Assembly: GCF_005771535.1 (NCBI RefSeq)
Contig: NZ_VANU01000001.1
Span: forward strand, 310,001-374,000
Source of the DNA: Arcobacter arenosus
GTDB taxonomy: Bacteria > Campylobacterota > Campylobacteria > Campylobacterales > Arcobacteraceae
Length of the DNA: 64,000 nt
Direction: 5' to 3'
A program made the translations under genes and the position numbers. Below, piece after piece: positions 11,115-18,447 of this stretch. Position 1 is the stretch's first letter; every line of letters begins with the position of its first letter. The notes below the pieces were generated by a model that made no database searches, was not told the DNA's origin, and was given only the letters and a program-made list of their open reading frames with translations.

Positions 11115-11378
11115 TTATACATCTAATTTAATTTTATTTGATGCAAATTGATGAATAAGTATCTGTATTATTGTTTGATATGGAATAGAGTTTTCTAAAG
11201 CTTTCTTTTTTAGTTCATAAATATCATTTTCATTTACCCTTATAGATATAGCTTTTTTCTTTTGGTTTTTAATATATGATTGTAATTCTTTAAGTCTTTT
11301 CTCTCTATTGTTTTTACTCTTCCATTCATCATTTTCAACACTTTGTAAAAGTTCTTCTTCATATTTATCAAGTGTCAT
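11115..11378 (-). CDS. CopG/BrnA-like antitoxin
   Basis: An 87-residue protein. The C-terminal half (AISIRVNENDIYELKKKALENSIPYQTIIQILIHQF) is a ribbon-helix-helix motif of the CopG/BrnA kind, with the DNA-contacting strand ISIRV. The charged N-terminal half would bind the toxin. It overlaps the upstream toxin gene by 11 bases, matching the toxin-first order of BrnTA systems. It should neutralise the toxin and repress the operon. It belongs to the accessory patch after the ABC permease. Confidence 0.82.
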   Translation of the reverse strand: MTLDKYEEELLQSVENDEWKSKNNREKRLKELQSYIKNQKKKAISIRVNENDIYELKKKALENSIPYQTIIQILIHQFASNKIKLDV

Positions 11379-11670
11379 TTTTAGCTCCTTTATTATACTT
11401 TTTATTCATCTGTCTTGAAGGAATAATTGTCTTTAAAAATATTGAATCTTCATCTTCAACATAAGGTACTAAATATACATAATCTTTAATTTTAACCAAG
11501 ATTATAAATATATTTTGATTTGGATATTTTTCCTTATTTGGATGTTCAATATCATCTAATAAGTTTCCATTTTCAATACTTAAAATCACATCTTCAAAAC
11601 TAATATCTCTATCTTTTTTTAAAATCTCATTTTTTTCAAAAGAATATCTTATAGTTTTATTTTTAAACAT
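11368..11670 (-). CDS. BrnT-like toxin
   Basis: A 100-residue protein with the layout of BrnT-family toxins: ISYEDV-like ISFEDVILSIENG near the start, a central beta-rich stretch (IFIILVKIKDYVYLVPYV) and a basic tail with TIIPSRQMNKKY. BrnT toxins are RelE-fold ribonucleases that halt translation. The ribosome-binding site is AGGAAT before the ATG at 11670. The family call is from pattern memory, and the catalytic residues cannot be assigned with certainty. Confidence 0.72.
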   Translation of the reverse strand: MFKNKTIRYSFEKNEILKKDRDISFEDVILSIENGNLLDDIEHPNKEKYPNQNIFIILVKIKDYVYLVPYVEDEDSIFLKTIIPSRQMNKKYNKGAKNDT

Positions 11671-11684
11671 TTCTATTCCTATAT

Positions 11685-11695
11685 ATACAATGTAT
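11685..11695 (-). promoter_or_regulatory. Candidate toxin-antitoxin operator
   Basis: A small odd-centred palindrome, ATACA-A-TGTAT, lies 15-25 bases before the toxin start on the minus strand. Ribbon-helix-helix antitoxins usually bind such sites to repress their own operon. The short length makes this tentative. Confidence 0.35.
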
Positions 11696-11835
11696 TTTAT
11701 TATATTTATTTTTTATTGTCAATACTTTGGATTTTAACGAATATTTTTTAATTCAATTGATTTGATTACAAATTGTAATATTTTTGATTATTTTAAAGTG
11801 TTTTTTTGATATATTTATGAAATGATGTTTTTTAA

Positions 11836-12203
11836 TTTGATGTTAGAAAAAAAATAAAAATATTTGCAACAGATTACAAACAAGATTTAAAACCTTTAAA
11901 AGAGTTTGTAAAAAACATGAAATACCAATTATTATACAAAGTCTACAAACTAAAACTTCATATCAAAATAAATATAAACTAAAAGAGAAAGAGTATACAA
12001 ACTATTCTTGTAAGTATATAGACCATGATTTAATGCAGTTTTATTTTGTAGATGGAACCGTTTCCCCATGTTGTTGTATGGTAGATAAGAGTTTGGTAAA
12101 AACAAAGAAGGAGATAAAAGAGATGTTAGATGAGAAAATAGTACCTGATTGTTGTGGGCAGTGTAGTGAATTAGTAAAAGGAGAAATAAATGAAAAAATA
12201 TAA
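11836..12203 (+). pseudogene. Radical SAM/SPASM protein remnant (C-terminal, frameshifted)
   Basis: Two overlapping open segments together give a coherent protein tail. The first (frame of 11836) encodes KIKIFATDYKQDLKPLKEF. After a frame change near 11910-11915, consistent with loss of one A in a run of A, the second continues KKHEIPIIIQSL and ends at 12203. That part contains SPCCCMVDKS and PDCCGQCSEL, cysteine clusters like those of SPASM-type C-terminal domains. The radical SAM core with its CxxxCxxC site is missing, so at least the N-terminal two thirds is gone. Its end overlaps the start of the next gene, so it was once the first gene of an operon. Confidence 0.6.
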
Positions 12204-13210
12204 AATTCTGTTAATTGTGTTAGTTTCAATAATTTTAACTATTTTTGGATTGATAAATATTTGGAAAGAGTCAACTTATCAAGAAGTTTTATCAATGTAT
12301 CCTCTTGAAAAATCAACAAATAAAGAAGCCAGTGCTCAGTTTCTAAAAGCAATGGAATATAGAATCTATATAAAACAGTTACATCCATTTTTTGATTATG
12401 ATAGTTTTGTAATGGCTCCATTATTAAAAAAATTAGATTATCATTTTCAAAAAGGAAAAGAATTACTTCCTAAAAATAGTGTTGAAGATATAGTTTGGTG
12501 GACACTTTTTTATAAAGAAATCTATTCTCTTTTAGGAACTCCCCCGTAATGATCTATCTTTAGCATATGAGAATTTACCTTATACTGAATTTAGGATAAA
12601 GCATGACATGATTTATGAGATGATAATGCGTTATCCTGATGGAAATGTTTATTTTAATATTGATGAAATAGAAAAGTTCCGTTTTCAAACTATGGCTATA
12701 TTATCAGGTTTCTATTACAAAAAGTTTCCTCGTAGATATAATTCAAACTCTATAGTTGGAAAATCAAAATTAGAACAGAATGATATAAATGCTATGAATC
12801 TACAATCTAAAGTAAAAGAAAAATATAAAGTTGCTTATAAGAAGTTTATAGATACTTCAAAAAAAAAGGAATTTATGAAACGTGAATATTTGTATGATAT
12901 GGTTTCAATAAATACAAAGCTTATAGTTAATTATGTAGTGATAAATAAGACTCAACAATTACCTAAATCAATTTGCTATTCAGAAGATAATAAAAAAATT
13001 GTAACTAAATATGTAGATAAATTATTAGACTATGTAGAAAATAGCAAAACTTATCAGTCGAAAGTATTTTATAATAGTTTATTTAACTACAAAGCACAAA
13101 CAAATGTACCAACTGTATTTAAAATGTTGAACTATAGATGTCCAAATTTAAAACCAAAAATTAGTGAAGTTGTTGAAAGAATTAATAGATTAAATGAAGT
13201 TAAGAAATAA
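12190..13210 (+). pseudogene. Membrane-anchored protein of unknown function, interrupted by a frameshift
   Basis: Two open segments (12190-12549 and the frame ending at 13210) form one protein if one base is removed from the run of five C at 12541-12545. The merged product is about 339 residues: one N-terminal membrane helix (about 5-25), then a soluble helical part. The join would read GTPRNDLSLAYENLPYTE, which continues naturally. As written, the first segment stops right after GTPP. I recognise no family. An AAAGGAG ribosome-binding site precedes the start, within the radical SAM remnant. Either the gene is dead or the C-run is a base-calling error. Confidence 0.6.
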
Positions 13211-13221
13211 AAGGAGAATAA

Positions 13222-13287
13222 ATGGCAAGCAATGAATTAACTAAAGTTATAGATGGTATGTGTACCAACGTAAAGTTTTTAAAATAA
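13222..13287 (+). pseudogene. Short ORF or 5' stub after the membrane protein
   Basis: A 21-residue ORF (MASNELTKVIDGM...) with a strong AAAGGAG ribosome-binding site, nearly the same as the one before the preceding gene. It ends eight bases before the left inverted repeat of the mobile element, so it may be the beginning of a third operon gene cut off by insertion. It might instead be a genuine very small peptide; nothing in it is recognisable. Confidence 0.35.
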
Positions 13288-13294
13288 CAAAATA

Positions 13295-13685
13295 ACACCC
13301 CCAGAGGATGAATCTCCACTTTTAAGATTAAAGAATATGAATTAAGAATATGAAGAATCAATAAATTAAAGTTTCTAAAAAAAGAGATTTTACTTTGTAG
13401 ATAATATATATAAATAAAGGTAAAAAGATGCCCACAAGATTAAGAGTAGATTTTGCAGATACCATCATGTAATAAATAGAGGAGTAAATAGATGCGATGT
13501 CTTTAATCATGTAAATGATAAAGATATGTTTTTGCAAATTATAAATAAAACAGCAAAAATACATAAAGTAATTTTACATACCTATGCTCTTATGGATAAT
13601 CATTACCACTTATTAATTGAAACACAAAATGAAAACTTATCCACTTTTATGAGAATAATAAATGGAGATTCATCCTCTGGGGTGT
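13295..13685. mobile_element. Small element with inverted repeats around a broken Y1/RAYT-type transposase
   Basis: The left end at 13295-13318 and the right end at 13663-13685 are inverted copies of one sequence (right-end form TGGAGATTCATCCTCT followed by four G and TGT; the left copy has five G). Between them is a degraded Y1-class transposase. Ends like these recall REP-type palindromes mobilised by RAYT transposases. The right repeat overlaps the last codons of the transposase remnant, so the element is shortened internally or is a decayed deletion derivative. Confidence 0.65.
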
Positions 13686-13687
13686 AG
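13428..13687 (+). pseudogene. Y1/RAYT-like transposase fragment
   Basis: From an ATG with AAAGG upstream, the reading begins MPTRLRVDFAD and then shifts frame near 13445-13452 into RYHHVINRGVNRCDVF. It continues with KIHKVILHTYALMDNHYHLLIETQNENLSTFMRIING. The NHYHLLI stretch is the HUH histidine pair of Y1 transposases (IS200/RAYT, PF01797 type), and YHHVINRG is a typical N-terminal motif. The catalytic Tyr region and C-terminus are missing: the frame runs straight into the right inverted repeat and stops. It is inactive by frameshift and truncation. Confidence 0.75.
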
Positions 13688-13761
13688 TTTTGGGTGTAGT
13701 TTTAATTATGCTTGATAAATGTGTACTCACATTTCATAAGCAAATAATTAACATTTCACAA

Positions 13762-13830
13762 GCCGTTTTACATTTAACTTATCCTATTTCATATTATACT
13801 AATAAATTAGAAGCTAAAATCAAAAAATGA
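13762..13830 (+). pseudogene. Orphan 3' end of an amino-acid ABC permease gene
   Basis: The open frame ending at the TGA in 13828-13830 encodes LTYPISYYTNKLEAKIKK. This is almost the same as the last residues of the permease ending at 11008 (LTYPISYYTNKLEANIRK), but many third codon positions differ, so it is not a recent copy. The stop overlaps the start of the methyltransferase gene (ATGA), an arrangement normal for an operon. It is best read as the tail of an ancestral or allelic permease left behind when the 11.0-13.7 kb patch arrived or the upstream part was replaced. Confidence 0.75.
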
Positions 13831-14522
13831 AAGAACTAAATTTTTTACACAAAGATACATTCTCATATGAAGAATATAAACAAATGGTAAAAGAATACCA
13901 CGAACAAGACAAAGTTTTAGATTGGTTTGATTATATTTATCAAAGTGCCAATGGTGATTTTTCTAAAGTTTTTTGGGCGGATTTGGAAGCAAGCCCTTTT
14001 TTAATTGAATGGTTAAAGAAAAAAATAGTTCAAAAATCAAATAAAAAAGCATGTGTTATTGGTTGTGGTGTGGGAGATGATGCCGAAGCTTTAAGTGATT
14101 TTGGTTTTGAAGTTACAGCCTTTGATATCTCACAAACTGCAATTGAACTTTGCAAAAATAGATACCCAAATTCAAATGTTAAATATGTAATTGCCGATTT
14201 ATTTAATTACCCAAAAGAGTGGTTTGAATCTTTTGATGTAGTTTATGAGTGTAATACAATTCAAGTTTTACCAAATGAATATAGAAAAAAAGCAAGGGCT
14301 TCAATGAGCTCACTTCTTGCAAAAAATGGATATATTTTAGTTTCATGTAGAAGTAGAGAAGAAGGGGAAAAAGAAGATGAAATTCCAAAACCTCTTAGCA
14401 AATCTGAACTTGATGAATTTATCTCAATTGATAAACTAGAAGAACAAAGTTTCTTAGCCTATGATGATAAGCAAACTCCAAGTGTTCCTCACTACTTTGC
14501 TGTTTATAAAAAAAATATTTAA
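13827..14522 (+). CDS. Class I SAM-dependent methyltransferase (TPMT-like)
   Basis: A 231-residue methyltransferase with motif I VIGCGVGDDAEALSDFG, the acidic end of strand 2 in VTAFDIS, and a motif II-like YECNTIQVLP. The N-terminal segment, VFWADLEASPFLIEWL, fits the thiopurine/tellurite methyltransferase family (TPMT, PF05724), whose members methylate small thio or metalloid compounds or thiols. The natural substrate is unknown. The start overlaps the stop of an orphan permease tail by four bases, so its former operon was an amino-acid ABC transporter. Confidence 0.82.
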   Translation: MKELNFLHKDTFSYEEYKQMVKEYHEQDKVLDWFDYIYQSANGDFSKVFWADLEASPFLIEWLKKKIVQKSNKKACVIGCGVGDDAEALSDFGFEVTAFDISQTAIELCKNRYPNSNVKYVIADLFNYPKEWFESFDVVYECNTIQVLPNEYRKKARASMSSLLAKNGYILVSCRSREEGEKEDEIPKPLSKSELDEFISIDKLEEQSFLAYDDKQTPSVPHYFAVYKKNI

Positions 14523-14593
14523 TATCCTAAAGTAAGTATTTAAAAGATACAATAAGAGTTAAACACAAAAATTATTAAAATGAGAATATATAC

Positions 14594-15478
14594 TTGAAAA
14601 CATTAAATAAAACAGTATTTATATTGCTTGTAATAACTGCTCTTGCCTTATCAATTTTATTTTATAAATTAACTTTAATAAATAAAAGTAACAACCTAAT
14701 AAACAATTTAGAAAATGCTATGACAACTACAAGATATCTTTTTGAAGAACAAAAAAGATATGCCTTATCTCTTTCGATAATTTTGGCTCAAGATAAAGAG
14801 TTAATTGACAGTTTTAAACAAAAAAATAGAGAAAAAAGCTTTGAAGTTGTAAATAGAAAAATCAAACTTCTTAAAAAACTACAAAACAGTCAAATTGATG
14901 TACAAATTCATAACAAAGATTTAAGCACCTATTTACGAAGTTGGAATCTATCCATAAAAGATATTCCCCTTGAAAGCTTTAGGCATGGTATTGTAAAAGC
15001 ACACAAAGATAAAAAACCTATTGTATCTATAGAATTAGGAAAAAGATTAAATATAAAAGCAATCTCCCCTTTAGTTGAAAACAATAAAATAATTGGTTCA
15101 ATTGAGGTAATTATTGGATTTGAGTATTTAGAACAAGAATTAAAAAAAGAGGGATTAGATACATATATTCTTTTGAAAAACAAATTTCTCAATATTGCAG
15201 ACACTCTAAAAGAAAACACAAAAATAGGTCAATACACTTTAGTAAATGATAAAAATAAAGAGATAGAACCTTTAAAAAGTGAAGTTCTAAATCAGCTAAA
15301 AGATTATGGATATTTTACAAATGAAAATAAAGCATTTTCATATTTTTCTATTTATTCATTTAAAAGGGAAAGGCTAGGATATATAATAATCTCTTTAGCA
15401 AATAATGACTCTATAAAAATTTATAAATCATATGAAAAAAATAGATCAATCAAAAGTGAAGGAGTATTAATAGAATGA
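14594..15478 (+). CDS. Membrane-anchored periplasmic sensor protein (Cache-like)
   Basis: A 294-residue protein starting at TTG, with one N-terminal membrane helix (about 7-27) and then a periplasmic region. The segments ISPLVENNKIIGSIEVIIGFEYLEQEL and LGYIIISLAN fit a single Cache-like fold. There is no kinase, chemoreceptor or cyclase domain, so it can only sense. Its stop overlaps the response-regulator start (ATGA), and regulator and kinase overlap too. I infer a third, ligand-binding component of this two-component system, with the TsdA-like cytochrome downstream as probable target. Confidence 0.68.
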   Translation: MKTLNKTVFILLVITALALSILFYKLTLINKSNNLINNLENAMTTTRYLFEEQKRYALSLSIILAQDKELIDSFKQKNREKSFEVVNRKIKLLKKLQNSQIDVQIHNKDLSTYLRSWNLSIKDIPLESFRHGIVKAHKDKKPIVSIELGKRLNIKAISPLVENNKIIGSIEVIIGFEYLEQELKKEGLDTYILLKNKFLNIADTLKENTKIGQYTLVNDKNKEIEPLKSEVLNQLKDYGYFTNENKAFSYFSIYSFKRERLGYIIISLANNDSIKIYKSYEKNRSIKSEGVLIE

Positions 15479-16143
15479 AAATACTTTTACTAGAAGATGA
15501 TTATGACTACAAAAATAGTATAAAAGAGTATCTGGAAACATTAAACTATGATGTTGATGATTTTGATAACGGAGATGAAGCTTATGATGCAATCTTTGAA
15601 AAAAACTATCAACTACTAATTTTAGATATTAGAGTCCCTGGAATAAATGGCTATGAGATAGTAAAAGCTTTGAGAAAAGAGAATAATGATATTCCAGTTA
15701 TATTTATAACATCACTAACTGATATAAACAATCTTAGTATGGGTTATGAGTTAGGGTGTAATGATTATATTAAAAAACCCTTTTCACCAAAAGAGTTAAA
15801 GTATCGTATAGAACAACTAATAAAAACATTTTATTTTAATACCAATGATAAAAAAATCAAGATAAAAGAAGATTTCTTTTATGATATTTTGAACAAACAA
15901 CTTTTTAAAAATGAGCAAAAAATCAATTTTACTAAAAAAGAGGAAGATATAGTTTTTTTATTGATTAGTTGTAAGAACTCTTTTGTAAGTATAAATCAAT
16001 TAAGAGAAGAGATTTGGGAAGGCAAGTATATGAATGAAGCTGATATTAGAGTATTTATTAAAAATATCAGAGATAAAACCTCAAAAGATTTTATTGAAAC
16101 AAAAAGAGGGATAGGATATAAAATTGAAAGAACTGGTAAATAA
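15475..16143 (+). CDS. OmpR-family response regulator
   Basis: A 222-residue regulator. The receiver domain (1-120) has the acidic pair LLEDDYD, the phospho-acceptor Asp in LLILDIRVPGINGYE, the Thr/Ser position in FITSLTD and the Lys in YIKKPFSPKEL. The C-terminal winged helix (about 130-222) has the typical VSINQLREEIWEGKYMNEADIRVFIKNIR recognition region and ends with TKRGIGYKIE. It overlaps the sensor gene upstream by four bases and the kinase downstream by 20. It probably activates the cytochrome gene at 17.3 kb. Confidence 0.93.
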   Translation: MKILLLEDDYDYKNSIKEYLETLNYDVDDFDNGDEAYDAIFEKNYQLLILDIRVPGINGYEIVKALRKENNDIPVIFITSLTDINNLSMGYELGCNDYIKKPFSPKELKYRIEQLIKTFYFNTNDKKIKIKEDFFYDILNKQLFKNEQKINFTKKEEDIVFLLISCKNSFVSINQLREEIWEGKYMNEADIRVFIKNIRDKTSKDFIETKRGIGYKIERTGK

Positions 16144-17257
16144 AAACCACCTCATAAAACTATCTATTTCCTACGCTTTAGTTATAGTCATACTAATTTT
16201 TATACCTACATATTTTTATACAAAAAGTGAAATAAAAAACTATACACTCAATCAAGAAAATCTTGTAAAACAACATGGTTTAAATATACAAAGAGCTATA
16301 TATGATTTTACAAATTCTAAAAACGATATTTTTTATTTTCCAAAATCTTTTAATATAAATGCATATATTTATAACATAGATAACAAAATCATTTATGCTT
16401 CCTCAAATAAAGAAATATCCCATGATAAGAGCTTTATTATAAAAAAATTTACACTAAATAAAAATAGATTAAATGCAAAAACACTTGTAATAAGTAAAAA
16501 ATTAAATCTAAATGAGATATATCTAAAAATATCAATTTTAGTTTTGAGTATTGGATTATTTACTTTTATCAGTGCTTATTTAATACTAAAACAAACCGTT
16601 ACTCCCTATAAAAAAGCTAATAAATACTTAGATAGATTTTTTAATGATGCAATGCATGAACTTAAAACTCCATTAGGAATATTACAATTAAATTTAGAAT
16701 TATTAGAAGACAAATATGAAGATTCAAAGGAAGTAAAAAGATCACTTAATGCAGTAAAAAATTTACAATTAACCTATGAAGATATAGAATATCTTATGAA
16801 ACAAAATATAGTTTCATATACAAAAGAAAACTTTGATTTTTCTATATTTTTAAAACAAAGAATCGATATATTTAAAGGTCTTGCCCATTCAAAAAATATT
16901 TCTATAAATGAAAATATTGATGATAATATAAATATTAATATAAATAGAATTGAACTTCAAAGAGTAATTGATAATACACTCTCAAATGCAATAAAGTATT
17001 CTAATGAATCTTCACAAATAAATATAACTCTAAGAAAAAATACTCAAAACCAAACACTTTTTAGTGTTGAAGATTTTGGCAAAGGGATAAAAGATACATC
17101 AAAAATATTCCATAGATACCATAGAGAAGAGACTATTCAAGGAGGCTTTGGAATTGGACTTAATATCGTCAAAAATATCTGTGATAAAAATCTTATACAA
17201 ATAGATATAAAAACAAAACTAAATGTAGGAACAAACTTTACATACAAGTTTTCTTAA
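16124..17257 (+). CDS. Sensor histidine kinase
   Basis: A 377-residue kinase. There are two membrane helices (about 9-31 and 130-155) with a small periplasmic loop of about 100 residues between them. The dimerisation and phospho-acceptor motif is AMHELKTPLGIL. The ATP-binding domain has the N box in DNTLSNAIKYSNES, the G1 box in VEDFGKGIKD and the G2 box in GGFGIGLNIV. It overlaps its regulator by 20 bases. The small loop fits a kinase that receives its signal from another protein, such as the Cache-like product encoded first in this operon. Confidence 0.92.
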   Translation: MKELVNKNHLIKLSISYALVIVILIFIPTYFYTKSEIKNYTLNQENLVKQHGLNIQRAIYDFTNSKNDIFYFPKSFNINAYIYNIDNKIIYASSNKEISHDKSFIIKKFTLNKNRLNAKTLVISKKLNLNEIYLKISILVLSIGLFTFISAYLILKQTVTPYKKANKYLDRFFNDAMHELKTPLGILQLNLELLEDKYEDSKEVKRSLNAVKNLQLTYEDIEYLMKQNIVSYTKENFDFSIFLKQRIDIFKGLAHSKNISINENIDDNINININRIELQRVIDNTLSNAIKYSNESSQINITLRKNTQNQTLFSVEDFGKGIKDTSKIFHRYHREETIQGGFGIGLNIVKNICDKNLIQIDIKTKLNVGTNFTYKFS

Positions 17258-17342
17258 TAAAATCTTAAATTAACTTTCTAAAAACCAACTTTTAATTTAT
17301 ATTCAATTGTTAATATTTTAAAAATTAAAAGGAGAAGAAAAA

Positions 17343-18269
17343 ATGAAGTTTTTAATTTCAATACTACTTTTGGCAACAATCTCATTTGCAAATGAAATGC
17401 TTGCACCAAAAGATTATCCAACAGGTGAAGTTGGAAAACTTGTAAAATTAGGTGAGGATATTGTAAACAACACAGATACACACCCTCTAACAAAAGATTT
17501 TGTAGGAAATAAACTACAATGTAAAAGTTGTCACTTAAAAGGTCCTGATGGAAAAGTAGGTACTGGAAAAGGGATTTCTAGTTGGGTTGGTACAGCCGCA
17601 CAATTTCCTGCTTGGTCAAAAAGAGAAAAAACAGTTCAATCTTTACAAGATAGATCAAATAACTGTTTTATGAGAAGTATGAATGGTAAAAGACTTATTG
17701 TAGATTCAAAAGCTAGTATGGCTATTGCAGCTTATATTACTTGGTTATCAGAAGGTACTCCTATTAAAATGAATGAAAAAGGTCCTTGGAGTACTCACAA
17801 TACAAAACTATACCCAAAAGGTGTAAAACATTTTAAAGCAATTCAGAAAAAAGCAACACATGAAAACTATTTGGCTGGTAAAGATGTGTATGCAAAAAAA
17901 TGTGCTTCATGTCATGGACAAAATGGAGAGGGTATAGCAGTATTTCCTCCACTATGGGGAAAAGATGCTAATGGTAACTGGTTAAGCTATAACACAGGTG
18001 CTGGTATGAGTAAATTAGATAAAGCTGCTTCATGGGTTAGATCTAATATGCCATTAGGACAAGGTGGAAGTTTAAGCGACCAAGAAGTGGCTGATGTTGT
18101 GTTATTTATGAATGCTCAAGAAAGAGCACCATTTGATCTTCAAAAAGCATTATTGCCAAAAGAAGAGATGGGATACTATAACTCAGCAGTTTTAGAAGAA
18201 AAACATACAGTAGAAAGCAACTTTAAATCTCTAGGACTTGATTTACAACAAATCAAAACTGGCAAATAA
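17343..18269 (+). CDS. tsdA: TsdA-like dihaem cytochrome (thiosulfate dehydrogenase / tetrathionate reductase)
   Basis: A 308-residue secreted cytochrome with a short signal peptide (cleavage near SFANE). Two haem sites are seen: CKSCH at 60-64 and CASCH at 187-191. The NNCFMRSMNGK segment carries Cys108, placed like the cysteine that ligates the active-site haem in TsdA enzymes, and MPLGQGG (Met236) offers a Met ligand. TsdA interconverts thiosulfate and tetrathionate; Campylobacter jejuni uses its version mainly as a tetrathionate reductase. A good AAAGGAGA site precedes the start. It lies 85 bases after the kinase and ends at a strong hairpin, so it is the likely output of that system. Confidence 0.88.
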   Translation: MKFLISILLLATISFANEMLAPKDYPTGEVGKLVKLGEDIVNNTDTHPLTKDFVGNKLQCKSCHLKGPDGKVGTGKGISSWVGTAAQFPAWSKREKTVQSLQDRSNNCFMRSMNGKRLIVDSKASMAIAAYITWLSEGTPIKMNEKGPWSTHNTKLYPKGVKHFKAIQKKATHENYLAGKDVYAKKCASCHGQNGEGIAVFPPLWGKDANGNWLSYNTGAGMSKLDKAASWVRSNMPLGQGGSLSDQEVADVVLFMNAQERAPFDLQKALLPKEEMGYYNSAVLEEKHTVESNFKSLGLDLQQIKTGK

Positions 18270-18273
18270 TAAA

Positions 18274-18304
18274 ATCTTTCAAGGGTGTTTATCCCTTGAA
18301 AGAT
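18274..18304 (+). terminator. Hairpin after tsdA
   Basis: Twelve-base perfect arms, ATCTTTCAAGGG and its complement, around a seven-base loop, beginning five bases after the stop. The following tract is only moderately T-rich, but position and stem strength make a terminator likely. Confidence 0.75.
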
Positions 18305-18407
18305 ACAATATTTTCTTCCAATATTTCCAAACTATATCTTAATCTTTTTAACTTAGTTAAATCTCTTAATTTTCTTTTAATGAACATATGTTAAATTTAC
18401 ATTATAG

Positions 18408-18432
18408 AAATAAGACAAAATTTGTCCTATTT
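18408..18432 (+). promoter_or_regulatory. Operator-like palindrome in the suf promoter
   Basis: The halves AAATAAGACAAA and TTTGTCCTATTT, separated by one A, form a 12-1-12 inverted repeat with a single mismatch. It lies 16-40 bases before the sufB start and just after a -10-like TTATAG at 18403-18407, so a bound protein would block initiation. The same geometry and nearly the same bases occur before nifS (6856-6880). Probable repressor site; regulator unidentified. Confidence 0.62.
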
Positions 18433-18447
18433 AAAAAAGGAGTCGAT

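Noticed and set aside
12541-12545. The C5 run as a phase-variable contingency locus
   Set aside because: Known phase-variable tracts in this group are usually eight or more G or C; five is too short to slip often. Kept only as an indel or sequencing question.
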